A DNA stretch of 64,000 nt from JAHBXL01 sp964409775. GTDB taxonomy: Bacteria > Planctomycetota > Phycisphaerae > Phycisphaerales > UBA1924. The position numbers and the translations under genes were made by a program. This document shows, in pieces, positions 1 through 9,229 of this stretch. The notes below the pieces were generated by a model. The model was not told where the DNA came from. It ran no database searches and worked only from the letters and a program-made list of their open reading frames with translations. The stretch spans positions 85,300 through 149,299 of the forward strand of contig CAYPEI010000006.1 of the NCBI GenBank assembly GCA_964409775.1, written 5' to 3'. Each line of letters opens with the position of its first letter. The first letter of the stretch is position 1.

Positions 1-1872
1 GTAGCCGATGAACTCAGCCGAAAGCAGCGAATCGTTCCGGAAGAAGCCGGCGCCGAAGAACGTCGCCTGGGTCGTCGGGTCGGCGTTGCGGTTCTGCGTC
101 GTGCCCAGAGTCGCGACCGGCTGGCCGTTGAAGCGATACACCACCTCGCGCTCGAAGTAGTCGAGGAACGGCAGCCGCGCCCGGCTGGGGTTGTTCACAT
201 CGCCGAGCACGGTGATGTCCATCGCCGATCGTCCGCCGATAGCGATCTCTCGCAGCGTTCGACCGACAACCAGTTGCCCCGAAGTGGGGTTCGTCACACG
301 GAGGTTCGGGTTGGCGAGGTTCACATCGTCGGCGACCCACAGCGCGGCATCGCCGCCGACCTGAAGCAGACCAAGATCACCCGTCACGCTGACCGAGCCG
401 GGCAGGATGCCGACGTTCAGTCGACCCAGCGCGCCCGTGAAGTTGCTCGCGCCATGCAGGATGCCGTGAACGACGATCGAGCCCATGCTCGCGCTGCCGT
501 TGACGAAGATGCCCTGATCGCCGCGGATGAAGTCATCCGGCGTCGGGAACGTCACCGGCCCGAGGTAGTTGGCCTGGCTGCGGACCCACGGCGAACCGAT
601 GATCACCGAACCCGGGCCGGGCGGGAGCCCGATCACCTGCGGCGGGTTGGCGTTGTTGAGCGTGTAGCCGAATCCCGCGTCCTCGAAATCGTCGTACAGC
701 CCGATGACCATGTCCGGCAGGACATAGGTGAACGCGTTGTTCACGAGTTCGATCTTGCCGCCGATGAGCGTCATCGAGGCGTTGGCGTTCGTGCCGGCGA
801 TGATGATGCGACCGATGCCGTCGTTGAACTCCGGGATGCCGTCGTCGTTGCGATCGACGTTCGGAATCTCCCCGCCCGGCGGGACGCCGAGGTCGAGCCG
901 CGCCTGCATATCGCGGCCGTAGAGGTCCAGCACGCGGACGCTGGAGCCCGCCGGACCTGTGAACGTCAGTCGAGCGCCGAAGATCCGATCCTCGACAAAC
1001 TGCGAGAACGTCCCACCCGGGAACGTGACGGAGATATCGTCCAGGACGAAGATGTCCTGATATCCGGAGTTGTCCGGCGCGGACTGCGCGCTGGAGAACC
1101 TGAACGCGTCGAAGCCCCCGGCGTAGTTCACCGTGAACAGGGTCCCGCCGCCGATGACGGGCGTGCCCAGAGCGGCCAGCGCCGCCCCGGTAAACGTTGC
1201 CACAACTTGTCCTTCGACGAGCAGTTCGAGCCGTGTGCCGTCGGCCGTGGTGCGCAAGCCGTCGCCGTCGCCCGGCAGTTCGGTCGCCAGTGTCGCCGGG
1301 CGGATGGTGAAGGTCGCGTTGGTTGAAAGACGCGGGAACGGGTTCCCCGTATCCACGCCATCGAAGAACGTGAACGACACGCGGTCGTTGACGGACAACT
1401 GGATCCGCAGGTCGCGGTCCATCGCGCCCTGCTGCCCGGGGTCCGGGCCGGGAACAAGCCGGATCGCCGTGGCGGATTGCGTGGAGTAGGAAATCCGGAT
1501 GTCGGAGTCAGCGAAGAACGTGCCGTTCGGCGGCACGGCGGGGTTCCCCATCGTCCAGTTGGCCATCTCGTCGGCGAACTCCTCCACCACCGTGGTCGGT
1601 GCCTGGGGGTTCGGGGCCGGCGAGAACAGGTAGGGGATCACATACCCGAAGGTTGCCGTCTTGGTGCCGAGCCCGGTGGCGGGGTTGATGTCATCCGGAC
1701 CGATCGAGATCGTGAACAGCAGTTTGCGCTCTTCCAGTTGCTCGAGGAGTTCGGAAGACGCGACAGCACCCGCGCGCCGCGCAAGACGCGAAGCGGTTGA
1801 TGTGGTCCCCCGAGCAAACATCTCCGACAGCCTGCCCAGCAACGAAGACCCCGCGCGTCGGAACTTGTTCAT
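1..1872 (-). CDS. LEPR-type exported surface protein, C-terminus outside the window
   Basis: A reading frame of 624 codons stays open from an ATG at 1872 to the left edge, so the C-terminus is missing. An AGGAG ribosome site lies 5 nt before the ATG. The first 40 residues are basic and Ser/Ala-rich, followed at about residues 42-53 by LLEQLEERKLLF, a variant of the LEPR-XLL tag on planctomycete exported proteins. The remainder is rich in Gly, Asp, Thr and Val with evenly spaced beta-strand-like segments and acidic loops such as NVDRNDDGIPEFNDGIG, typical of large extracellular beta proteins. No enzyme motif was recognised. It is divergent from another LEPR protein at 2518. The frame is read directly; the surface location is inferred from the tag and composition. 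Confidence 0.85.
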   Translation of the reverse strand, partial: MNKFRRAGSSLLGRLSEMFARGTTSTASRLARRAGAVASSELLEQLEERKLLFTISIGPDDINPATGLGTKTATFGYVIPYLFSPAPNPQAPTTVVEEFADEMANWTMGNPAVPPNGTFFADSDIRISYSTQSATAIRLVPGPDPGQQGAMDRDLRIQLSVNDRVSFTFFDGVDTGNPFPRLSTNATFTIRPATLATELPGDGDGLRTTADGTRLELLVEGQVVATFTGAALAALGTPVIGGGTLFTVNYAGGFDAFRFSSAQSAPDNSGYQDIFVLDDISVTFPGGTFSQFVEDRIFGARLTFTGPAGSSVRVLDLYGRDMQARLDLGVPPGGEIPNVDRNDDGIPEFNDGIGRIIIAGTNANASMTLIGGKIELVNNAFTYVLPDMVIGLYDDFEDAGFGYTLNNANPPQVIGLPPGPGSVIIGSPWVRSQANYLGPVTFPTPDDFIRGDQGIFVNGSASMGSIVVHGILHGASNFTGALGRLNVGILPGSVSVTGDLGLLQVGGDAALWVADDVNLANPNLRVTNPTSGQLVVGRTLREIAIGGRSAMDITVLGDVNNPSRARLPFLDYFEREVVYRFNGQPVATLGTTQNRNADPTTQATFFGAGFFRNDSLLSAEFIGY

Positions 1873-2517
1873 GGCGACTCCTGCGTAGGCTGCTGATCCG
1901 GCCGCGACATCACTTCGTGCGGCGGAACTGGATGTCCAAAGGGTCTGGTGCGGCGGCCCACGCCGTTGCAGGCCGCGGCTCTCCTCGTGTGAAGCGGCGG
2001 CTCCCGCGAGCCGCTTCCTTCGCCCACTCTTGGGCGGGGACGATAGGGCCGGGAGGGCATCCCGACCAAAGCGTCTCACGCCCAGCGGGCGGTGCCCGCC
2101 TGTTGCGGGCCCCGGGCCGGTTCCGGAAAACGCACCCGTGCGCCTTCCATCGACCCGCGGGCGGCAGACTAACGGATGAAGGTCGCACCCGCAAGTCGAT
2201 GCCGCTGTTCGGCTTCCCACCCCCGTGGTCGCCGCACGGCCCGCCGCCGCCGGGACCCGGAGGTCTTGGGCCATACGGCTGCCCTCCCCACCCGGTTTCA
2301 CCCAATCTCCAACCTCAAGACAGCCGGGTCTTCCGGGGAAGGGACCACCCTCGCCCCTCCCAGAGGACCGGTTATCCGGACCACGCGCCACCTCAGGCCA
2401 TGATGCCCGGCACCCCTTATCGCGCGCGCCCCACCAACTTCAAGCGGAAGGTGTTCAGCCACGCTCCGGAGTCCGATCAACTCCCGGCCGAATTTCGACC
2501 CAACAGGAGGCTCTGAC
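1873..2517. other. 645-nt intergenic region between divergent LEPR genes
   Basis: No convincing gene was found between the two divergent starts. One plus-strand frame gives a proline-rich stretch and a minus-strand frame gives another, but neither has a ribosome site or a recognisable product. A GC-rich inverted repeat lies at about 1991-2017 (GCGGCTC / GAGCCGC arms, 4-nt loop) without a T-tract. The region must hold the promoters of both flanking genes; I could not assign -35/-10 boxes with confidence. Confidence 0.4.
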
Positions 2518-3426
2518 ATGGCTCGCCGAACCCAATCCCTGCCTGACCGGTCTTGGGAACACCTTGAATCCCTTGAGCCACGTAGGCTTATGGACGGTTC
2601 TGTCCTGCTTGACGACGCCTATGAGCAGAATGACACGCCGCGACAGGTTCTGGCGCTCCCCTCCGAGAGCGGGCCGGTGCTGGGAACGATTCAGGGCGGT
2701 CTGACCATCGGCAGCCTGCGGATGGCCGATCGGGCCGACTGGTTCCGGTTCCGGATCACTGAAGTCGGGGGCGCTGACGACTCGGTGGCCATCGCCTTCC
2801 GGAATCGCCGCGGCAACCTCGACCTGAGCCTGTTCAACGGTCGCGGCCGGACCGAACTCGCGGTGAGCATGACCAACCGCAACGCCGAGTCGATCAGTCT
2901 CCAGGGCCTGCAGCCGGGCTGGTACATGGTCCGCGTCTCAGGCCGGAACGGCGCGCTCAACAGCAACTACCAGTTGTCCTTCTCATGCCCGAGCACGCCC
3001 GCCGACAACCCGTCTGAAAACGGCGGAAGCCCGACGGTGGAGTACAACGACAGTTTCGACCTCGTGGACGCCGCGCCGGTCGGCGTGACGGGTTCACCAA
3101 GCCTGGGCTCGCTGACGGGCCTTCGCGTCCTTGCCGCACAGACCCTCGACGACACCTACGACATCTACAAGTTCACCATCGGCTCGACGCCGGGGAGCGA
3201 CGCGGCGGTGTCCATCTCGTCGGCGACACCGTTCAACCTCTCGCTCTTCAACTCCGGCCGACAGTCGATCGGCTTCGCCGCCGGATACATGGGCCAGACG
3301 TCGCTCAGCCTCTCCGGCCTCACGCCGGGTGTCTACTACCTCCAGGTCACGCACTACGTACTCGGCCTTGAAGGCTCGTTCACCTACGACCTCACGTTGA
3401 ACCCCGGCGCCGGTCCGCAGGCCTGA
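2518..3426 (+). CDS. LEPR-tagged protein with two PPC-like domains
   Basis: The protein has 302 residues. AGGAGG at 2505-2510, 7 nt before the ATG, fixes the start. The tag WEHLESLEPRRLMDG lies at about residues 13-27. Two copies of a pre-peptidase C-terminal (PPC-like) beta-sandwich follow: the first at about 35-155 (starting YEQNDTPRQV, with DWFRFRI and LQPGWYMVRVSG), the second at about 178-298 (starting VEYNDSFDLV, with DIYKFTIG and LTPGVYYLQVTH). PPC domains usually accompany secreted proteases or adhesins as binding or sorting modules; here they stand alone, so the protein is probably a surface-binding or structural protein. No catalytic motif is visible. The upstream gene is divergent and also LEPR-tagged. 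Confidence 0.85.
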   Translation: MARRTQSLPDRSWEHLESLEPRRLMDGSVLLDDAYEQNDTPRQVLALPSESGPVLGTIQGGLTIGSLRMADRADWFRFRITEVGGADDSVAIAFRNRRGNLDLSLFNGRGRTELAVSMTNRNAESISLQGLQPGWYMVRVSGRNGALNSNYQLSFSCPSTPADNPSENGGSPTVEYNDSFDLVDAAPVGVTGSPSLGSLTGLRVLAAQTLDDTYDIYKFTIGSTPGSDAAVSISSATPFNLSLFNSGRQSIGFAAGYMGQTSLSLSGLTPGVYYLQVTHYVLGLEGSFTYDLTLNPGAGPQA

Positions 3427-3501
3427 TCCTGCCGTTCCGGACTGGCCGGGCAAAGACCCCGCCCGGGGCGATCAGGCGCTGCCGGATGCGCGTGCCGCGG
3501 G

Positions 3502-5232
3502 TCAGTCCAGCACCCGACGGATTTCCGATTCATCCGTGAGGCCCAGCGCAACCTTCTCCATCGCGTCATCGGTCATTGTGCGCATGCCCTCGGCGTGCGC
3601 GGCATTGGCGAGCGTCACCGCGTCCGCGCCCTTGATCGTCAGTTCGCGCAGACGGTCGGTCATGCGCATGATCTCATACACCGCGATGCGTCCGAAGTAG
3701 CCGCTTCCAAAGCACTTCTCGCACCGCCCCCCGGATGCCCCGGCGATGTACGCCGTGCCCTTGCCGCTGCCCCCGCACACCTTGCAGGTCCGGCGCAGCA
3801 GGCGCTGCGCCATGCTCGCCAGCAACGTCGAGGTGATCAGGTAGGGCTCAATTCCAATGTCGATGAGCCGCGCGATCGCGCTGGGCGCATCGTTGGTGTG
3901 GAGGGTGGCCAGCACGAGGTGCCCCGTCAGCGAGGCCTGCACCGCGAGTTGCGCCGTCTCCTGGTCACGGATTTCGCCGACAAGGATCACGTCCGGGTCC
4001 TGCCGCAGCAGCGCACGGAGGCCCGCCGCGAACGTCACGCCGCGCTTCACGTTCACCTGCGTCTGGCTGATGCCCTCCAGGTGATACTCGACCGGGTCCT
4101 CGATCGTCATCACGTTGCGGCTGGCACGATCGACCATCCCAAGCCCGCCGTACAGCGTCGTCGTCTTGCCCGATCCGGTCGGACCGGTCACGAGGATGAT
4201 GCCCGTGTTCCTGCGGAGCAACTGCAGAAGGTCGTTCTGCATCTGCTTCGTCATGCCCACGTCATCGAGCGAGAGTTGCGTCTGCGACTGATCCAGCAGT
4301 CGGAGCACCACCCGCTCCCCATACACCGTCGGGATCACCGACAGACGGATGTCGATCTTGCGGTTGCCGACCCGCACCGTCGAGTGGCCGTCCTGCGGCG
4401 AGTGCCGGTTGGCGATGTCCAGTTCCGTCATGACCTTGAGGCGTGAACTGATCGCCGCGGCCAGCGAGAGCGGCGGGCTGAACGCATCGACCAGCATGCC
4501 GTCGATGCGGTAGCGGATGACCAGTTTGTTCTCCATCGGATGAACGTGGATGTCGCTGGCGCGCCGGCGGAGCGCCTCGAACAGGATCATGTTCACCAGG
4601 CGGATGACCGGAGTCTGCCTCGCGAGTTGGAGCAGGTCCGTCGCGTTGCGGATGCTGCCCGCGGCGGACTCGATCGCCCGCTCGTCAAGGGGCATCTCCT
4701 CGACAATCTCGGTCACCAGGTCGGTCTTCTGCTCGTACCCGCGGTTGATGAGGTTGACCACGGCCGCGCGAGGCGAGAGCACCAGCCGCACGGGCATGCC
4801 CAGACGCTCCTCGAGCAGGCTGAACACCGCCGGCTGCATCGGCTGCGCCGTCGCGCACACCATGACCGAGCCGTCGCTCTCGATCCCTGCCACCAGCCGT
4901 TCTCGCGCGACCGATGCGGGGATCTGCTCATAGAACCGGGCCGCGGACTCGTGGAACCGCGGCTCGGCCTCCATCGGCAGACCGGTCCGGGCGGAGAGTT
5001 TGCCCAGCGCTGTGTGCTCGTCGATCGCGAGCATCGACAGCAGCACATCCCAGGGCTCATCGTCGCTCCCGGGCAGTTGCGGAAAACTGCGGAGTTGGTC
5101 GGGCTTGAGTTCGAGTTGCCCGAACGTCCGCGCGACGGCGTTCCAGTTCAGCGCGGGGGCTTCCCGCCGCTCCGCCGGGAGCGATGCTGACGACGAGCGA
5201 CTGCTTCTCTTGAGACTCTTGCCGAAGTTCAT
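3502..5232 (-). CDS. gspE: GspE/PilB-type secretion ATPase
   Basis: A 576-residue type II secretion / type IV pilus assembly ATPase, the cytoplasmic motor for pseudopilus assembly. An N-terminal domain (to about residue 170) precedes the nucleotide-binding core. Walker A GPTGSGKTTTLYG lies at about 350-362, the Asp box MTIEDPVEYH at about 375-384, Walker B with DVILVGEIRD at about 414-423, and the His box at LATLHTNDAP. The zinc-binding tetracysteine is present (CKVC at 483-486, CEKC at 504-507). The start is an ATG with AGGA about 10 nt upstream. It lies 56 nt downstream of gspD on the same strand, so the two probably form an operon. The sequence does not decide between type II secretion and type IV pili; the pseudopilins at 48 kb and 63 kb are possible substrates. 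Confidence 0.95.
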   Translation of the reverse strand: MNFGKSLKRSSRSSSASLPAERREAPALNWNAVARTFGQLELKPDQLRSFPQLPGSDDEPWDVLLSMLAIDEHTALGKLSARTGLPMEAEPRFHESAARFYEQIPASVARERLVAGIESDGSVMVCATAQPMQPAVFSLLEERLGMPVRLVLSPRAAVVNLINRGYEQKTDLVTEIVEEMPLDERAIESAAGSIRNATDLLQLARQTPVIRLVNMILFEALRRRASDIHVHPMENKLVIRYRIDGMLVDAFSPPLSLAAAISSRLKVMTELDIANRHSPQDGHSTVRVGNRKIDIRLSVIPTVYGERVVLRLLDQSQTQLSLDDVGMTKQMQNDLLQLLRRNTGIILVTGPTGSGKTTTLYGGLGMVDRASRNVMTIEDPVEYHLEGISQTQVNVKRGVTFAAGLRALLRQDPDVILVGEIRDQETAQLAVQASLTGHLVLATLHTNDAPSAIARLIDIGIEPYLITSTLLASMAQRLLRRTCKVCGGSGKGTAYIAGASGGRCEKCFGSGYFGRIAVYEIMRMTDRLRELTIKGADAVTLANAAHAEGMRTMTDDAMEKVALGLTDESEIRRVLD

Positions 5233-5288
5233 GGCCGCGAAAATCCTGGATCTGCCGTTTGCACCTCAAACAACGCCGCCGCTTGACC

Positions 5289-7940
5289 TCAGTCTGACGG
5301 CCACTCGTTCCGGCTCGGCGGGGGCGGGCGACGCAGGCTCCCCTCGTCGGGCGCGCCGGGCCGGCGCACGTTCTGATCGACCAGTTCCATGCGCAGCGGC
5401 TCAGCCCCGGGAACCTCGGGATCCAGTTTGGCCGCAGCCATCGCCGAACGCGTGCCCAGCCGAAGATCGTTGAAACTCGTGTCACGCATGACCCGGGGCG
5501 TCATGAAGACATACAGCAGCGTCTTGCGCGTGTTCTTCCGCGTGTCGCTGAACATCGCCCCGATAATCGGGATGTCCATGAGGATCGGGATGCCCGAACG
5601 CGTTTCGGTCGAGGCATCGAACACCAGCCCGCCGACCACAATCGTGGTGTCGCTCGGAACCGTGACCGAATCGGCCCGGACCTTGTCCTCTCGCTTGGGC
5701 GGAGGGACGCCGGGGATGGTGGACTCTCCCGAGAACGCGGAGAGTTCGATCTCGTACTCGAGTTTGATGCTGCCGCCGTCGGAGATCTGGGGAATCACGC
5801 GGAGTTTCGGACCGGCGGGCTCGAATCCGCCGAAACTCTGCGTGTCGTTGCCGCCGTTGGAGCCGATGCTGGTGGTCAGCGTCGGCTGCTGATCGAGGCT
5901 CGAAACCTCCGCCTCCTCGTTGTCGTCAACCAGCAACTGCGGCGAAGCCACGACCCGGGCATTGTTGTTCCGGGCGATGGTATTGATGATGAACGGCACA
6001 TCCTTCGAGCGGATGAGCGCGCTGGTCAGGCCGGCCAGGTTTGTCGCGACGTCCTTGCGGTCGGTGATCGCCCCGCTCGTGCCGAAACTCCCCAGCCCGA
6101 AGTTCGTGTTGAGCGCGAACTGGCCGATGATCGTCTGAACCTCGGCGGCAAACCGGAAGTCGTCGCCCAGCGTGACCGTGACGATCTTCGCCTCGATGTA
6201 CACCTGCGGTCGAAGCAGATCGAGCCGGCTGATCAGGGTCTTCATCTGCGTCTGGAGTTTCTTGGGCGCCTTGACGAGAACCTGGTTGTTGTTCTCATCC
6301 GCCAGGACAAAGACGTTGGCGCCCTCAAGTTCTCCGAGCGTCTGCTCTCCGCCGCCGCCGCCTGGCGCCGGTGCTGTCGCCGAAGCCGTCGCGGGCTGGT
6401 TCGGCTCCGGCCGCGTCACCCGCCGCTGACGACCCTGCGCATCGCGTGATCCCAGATCCCTTCCCAGGAGCGGCGAACTGCCGCCGCCCGTGGGCGCCTG
6501 CCCGCTGATCAGGCCGTTGATCGTCTCCGCGACTTCGGCCGCCTTCGCGTACTTCAGTTTGTAGAACTCGGTGACGATCGCATCGCGGTCGATCAGATCG
6601 CCAAGTTCCCGCACCAGCGACTCAACCCGCACGTGCTGGGCCTCCGTGCCCCGATAGATGAAGCCGCCCGCGGCCGGATAGATCACAAACCCGCTCCCCG
6701 AAAGGCCCGGCTGGACACCCACACCCGGCTGGGTCGGTTGCCCCGCCCGCGCAGCCGGCGCACGGCCGAGCGCGCCTCCCGCGCTCGATGCGGATGACTC
6801 AAAGGTCGTGACGTCGCCCAACTGCTGACGGGACCCTTCGGTCGCAACGGTCTCGGCGGTCTCGATGCCCACCGGATAGAACCGCGAGACCAGCGTGATC
6901 GGCACATCCACGATCGAGAGCAGGTCGCCCAGGAGACGGGCTTCATCCTCGCGGCCGCGGAAGAACAGCGCGTTGCCTCCCGGGTCCACGCTCAACCGCT
7001 CAGGAAGGTTTGAGAATGATCCGCCGGTGATCGCCGCCGCAACAGGTTGATTACCCTGCCCCGCCGCGGGCGTCGCGGTGGAACGTGGTGCCGTCGAGCC
7101 GAGCAACTCGATGATGCGGTCGCGAGCCGATGCAGCCGCGACGTTCTGGATCTCGAATCGCTGGAACTTCTGCTCCGAACGCTCCGCGAGCACCGTCTGA
7201 ACGGCCTCCTCGACGAGCCGCGTATTCCGAGGCGTGTCCGTGATCACGATGACGCCGAGTTCGTCAAGGTACTGGATGCTGGCCCCCCCACCCTGGCCCG
7301 CCGCGGCCTTGCCGCCGATGAGCCCCTGCACCAGCGCGGTCATCGCGCTGGGCTTGATGCCGGGGGTGCGGATCACCTTGGTGGGCGCGAAAATGCCCGG
7401 GCTGAGATTGGCCTGGATCGACCCCTTGGGCATGACCATGTGCACGCCCGAGGTGTCCTGCACGATGGTGTAGTCCTTCTGCTCCATCAGAGTGAGCAGA
7501 AAGGGCAGGACCTGATCGTTCCGCAACGTCACGGCCGTGTTAATCACCACCGTCTGGCCCTTCAAGCCGGGGTCGGTGTACAGCAACTGCAGATCGAAGT
7601 CCTGCCGGACCAGTTCGATCAGTTCCGTAAGTTCCGCGGGCTCGGAGTACGGACCGAACTTGTACATTTCGTCGGGCTGCACACCCGCGCCCTCGGGGCG
7701 CAGTTGCGTCCGCATTTCCGAGCCTCGCGATGCCGCGGGTGGCGTGCCCGGGCGGGGAGGCGGAGTCGTCGCACCGCGCTGAGACGTGGCCCGCGCCGGC
7801 GGAACGATGTTCTTCGAATCCTGTGCAAACCCGGCCGCCGCGCCGCAGGCAACCCACACCGCCGCGGCAACCGCCACGCGGCAATGCTCGCGCGAGCCCG
7901 GACCGAACACACCCAATTGATCGCACTTCGTGGCAGGCAT
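5289..7940 (-). CDS. gspD: GspD-type outer-membrane secretin
   Basis: An 883-residue secretin forming the outer-membrane channel of a type II secretion or related system. The signal peptide ends near AAAGFAQ (about residue 39). N-domain-like segments follow, including an N0-type segment (TELIELVRQDFDLQLLY) and a Gly/Pro/Ala-rich insert around 480-540. The C-terminal secretin domain contains TVPSDTTIVVGGLV, then IPILMDIPIIGAMFS and RKTLLYVFMTPRVM near the end. GAGGGAG at 7948-7954 is 7 nt before the ATG at 7940; a GTG at 7943 is in frame but only 4 nt from the site, so the ATG is preferred. A Pro/Arg-rich tail follows the secretin domain. It is directly upstream of gspE. Confidence 0.95.
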   Translation of the reverse strand: MPATKCDQLGVFGPGSREHCRVAVAAAVWVACGAAAGFAQDSKNIVPPARATSQRGATTPPPRPGTPPAASRGSEMRTQLRPEGAGVQPDEMYKFGPYSEPAELTELIELVRQDFDLQLLYTDPGLKGQTVVINTAVTLRNDQVLPFLLTLMEQKDYTIVQDTSGVHMVMPKGSIQANLSPGIFAPTKVIRTPGIKPSAMTALVQGLIGGKAAAGQGGGASIQYLDELGVIVITDTPRNTRLVEEAVQTVLAERSEQKFQRFEIQNVAAASARDRIIELLGSTAPRSTATPAAGQGNQPVAAAITGGSFSNLPERLSVDPGGNALFFRGREDEARLLGDLLSIVDVPITLVSRFYPVGIETAETVATEGSRQQLGDVTTFESSASSAGGALGRAPAARAGQPTQPGVGVQPGLSGSGFVIYPAAGGFIYRGTEAQHVRVESLVRELGDLIDRDAIVTEFYKLKYAKAAEVAETINGLISGQAPTGGGSSPLLGRDLGSRDAQGRQRRVTRPEPNQPATASATAPAPGGGGGEQTLGELEGANVFVLADENNNQVLVKAPKKLQTQMKTLISRLDLLRPQVYIEAKIVTVTLGDDFRFAAEVQTIIGQFALNTNFGLGSFGTSGAITDRKDVATNLAGLTSALIRSKDVPFIINTIARNNNARVVASPQLLVDDNEEAEVSSLDQQPTLTTSIGSNGGNDTQSFGGFEPAGPKLRVIPQISDGGSIKLEYEIELSAFSGESTIPGVPPPKREDKVRADSVTVPSDTTIVVGGLVFDASTETRSGIPILMDIPIIGAMFSDTRKNTRKTLLYVFMTPRVMRDTSFNDLRLGTRSAMAAAKLDPEVPGAEPLRMELVDQNVRRPGAPDEGSLRRPPPPSRNEWPSD

Positions 7941-7963
7941 CACGGAACTCCCTCAGTCGATCA

Positions 7964-7985
7964 TTCTCCCCTGTAACAGGGAGAA
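7964..7985. promoter_or_regulatory. Inverted repeat in the gspD leader
   Basis: The arms TTCTCC / GGAGAA and CTGT / ACAG form an almost perfect inverted repeat with one extra C and a one-base centre. It lies 10 nt upstream of the gspD ribosome site and just downstream of a -10-like TACAGT on the minus strand (7995-8000). It could fold in the gspD mRNA leader or serve as a protein-binding operator. Its function is not known. Confidence 0.4.
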
Positions 7986-8186
7986 CAACCCGCTACTGTA
8001 CCGCCCGGCTCCCGCCGTGACGCCCTATGCCGCAGCACATTACCACCCACCCGGGGTGGAAGATGCACAATCGGCTCGTGCGCACGACAACGCTCGCCGC
8101 GCGGCGGCTCGAACCGGGACTTTATCGGTTCGCCGGTGTCATCCCGCCGCGAAAACAGGGGAAGTCGCGCCCAACGCGCAGAGTCC

Positions 8187-8192
8187 TACGCT
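8187..8192 (+). promoter_or_regulatory. -10-like box TACGCT, 7 nt before a start codon
   Basis: TACGCT is followed by 7 nt and then the ATG at 8200, with no Shine-Dalgarno between. This spacing would place the transcript start at the start codon (leaderless mRNA). It matches TANNNT only at the key positions. Confidence 0.3.
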
Positions 8193-8199
8193 CCGCCCC

Positions 8200-9195
8200 A
8201 TGCGGATTGTCAGCCTGCTCCCTTCAGCCACCGAATCGCTTCTGGCCATCACACGTTTACCTTCGAATCCACTCGCGCAACTCGTCGGGCGCTCGCATGA
8301 ATGCGACTTTCCGCCCTCCGATGACCTGAACCGGGTCCCGATCCTGACCGCCTCGAAAACCCGCTTCGAGTCGTCTGCCCAAGTCGACCGGGCGGTTTCG
8401 GCCCAGCAAGCGACCGGGGAGTCGCTTTATGCCCTGGATGCCGAGCGGTTGGCGGCTCTTCGTCCCGATGTGATCATCACGCAGGACCTGTGCAGGGTCT
8501 GTTCAATCGACCTGAACACCGTTCACGGCGTGGTGGCCGGGATGTCGCCGCGGCCCCAAGTGGTTTCCCTGAATCCGACTACTGTCGAGGCGGTGTTCGA
8601 CGACATGCTCACCATCGGGCGAGCGATCGAAATGGAGGAGGCGGCCGCGGCGGTGGTCGGCAGTCTCCGAGAGCGCATGTACCGCGCAGAAGAGTTCGTG
8701 ACGCCGTTCGCCGCGGCGCCGACGGTCGCGTTCCTGGAGTGGACCGACCCGCTCTTTGTCGGCGGGCACTGGACGCCGCAGTTGATCGAGCGAGCCGGTG
8801 GGCTGCACCCGCTGAACCCGACCGCCGCTCCGGAATCAGCCGGGGCCGCGGCGGGACCTGTCGGCCAGACCTTGCGTGCCGCGGGGCCATCGATCCGCGT
8901 GCCGGCAGAGGTGATCGCCGCCATCCGGCCGGAGTTCGTGGTCGTGTGCCCGTGCGGGCTGTCTTTGGAGCAGGCGTGGAAGGAGACAGCACTGCTCTCG
9001 CAACAGGCGTGGTGGCAGGAGTTGCCGGCGGTCCGCGCTGGTCGAGTCGCGGTAGTCGATGGCAACCAGATGTTCAACCGGCCCGGCCCGCGGCTTGTCG
9101 ATGCGTTCGAGTGGCTGGTAGGCTGGCTCAACGAACGTCCGGAGTTGATTCCGGCCGGGTTCCCTTTGCGGCGTTGGGAAAGCGCGCGATCATGA
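8200..9195 (+). CDS. Cobalamin-binding-like periplasmic-binding-fold protein (BtuF family)
   Basis: 331 residues beginning MRIVSLLPSATESLLAI, the usual opening of BtuF-like binding domains. The frame is open further upstream, but homology begins here and a -10-like box sits 7 nt before this ATG. Family features include GRSHECDFPP, LRPDVIITQDLC with the following CSID, and the C-terminal GRVAVVDGNQMFNRPGPRLVDAFEWL. There is no signal peptide, so this cytoplasmic-looking member differs from true periplasmic BtuF. The family is often annotated as cobalamin-binding or iron-complex-binding. No ABC permease or ATPase gene is adjacent, and no cobalamin riboswitch was seen upstream. The ligand is therefore inferred from the family only. 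Confidence 0.8.
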   Translation: MRIVSLLPSATESLLAITRLPSNPLAQLVGRSHECDFPPSDDLNRVPILTASKTRFESSAQVDRAVSAQQATGESLYALDAERLAALRPDVIITQDLCRVCSIDLNTVHGVVAGMSPRPQVVSLNPTTVEAVFDDMLTIGRAIEMEEAAAAVVGSLRERMYRAEEFVTPFAAAPTVAFLEWTDPLFVGGHWTPQLIERAGGLHPLNPTAAPESAGAAAGPVGQTLRAAGPSIRVPAEVIAAIRPEFVVVCPCGLSLEQAWKETALLSQQAWWQELPAVRAGRVAVVDGNQMFNRPGPRLVDAFEWLVGWLNERPELIPAGFPLRRWESARS

Positions 9196-9229
9196 TCGCC
9201 GGTAGGCTCTGCCCCGGGAGCACTCGCGC

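Noticed and set aside
274..1326. 350-codon plus-strand frame
   Set aside because: It is antisense to the left-edge LEPR protein, has no ribosome site and has the Arg/Asp/Val-rich composition typical of shadows in GC-rich DNA.
1991..2017. Terminator
   Set aside because: The hairpin is good but there is no T-tract on either strand, and it lies between divergent genes where no transcript should end.
1910..2516. Proline-rich frames between the two LEPR genes
   Set aside because: Frames on both strands are open only because of GC content. None has a ribosome site or similarity to a known protein.
7980..8199. Cobalamin riboswitch before the BtuF-like gene
   Set aside because: I looked for B12-box-like sequence because of the product, but found no convincing conserved elements, and the start appears to be leaderless.
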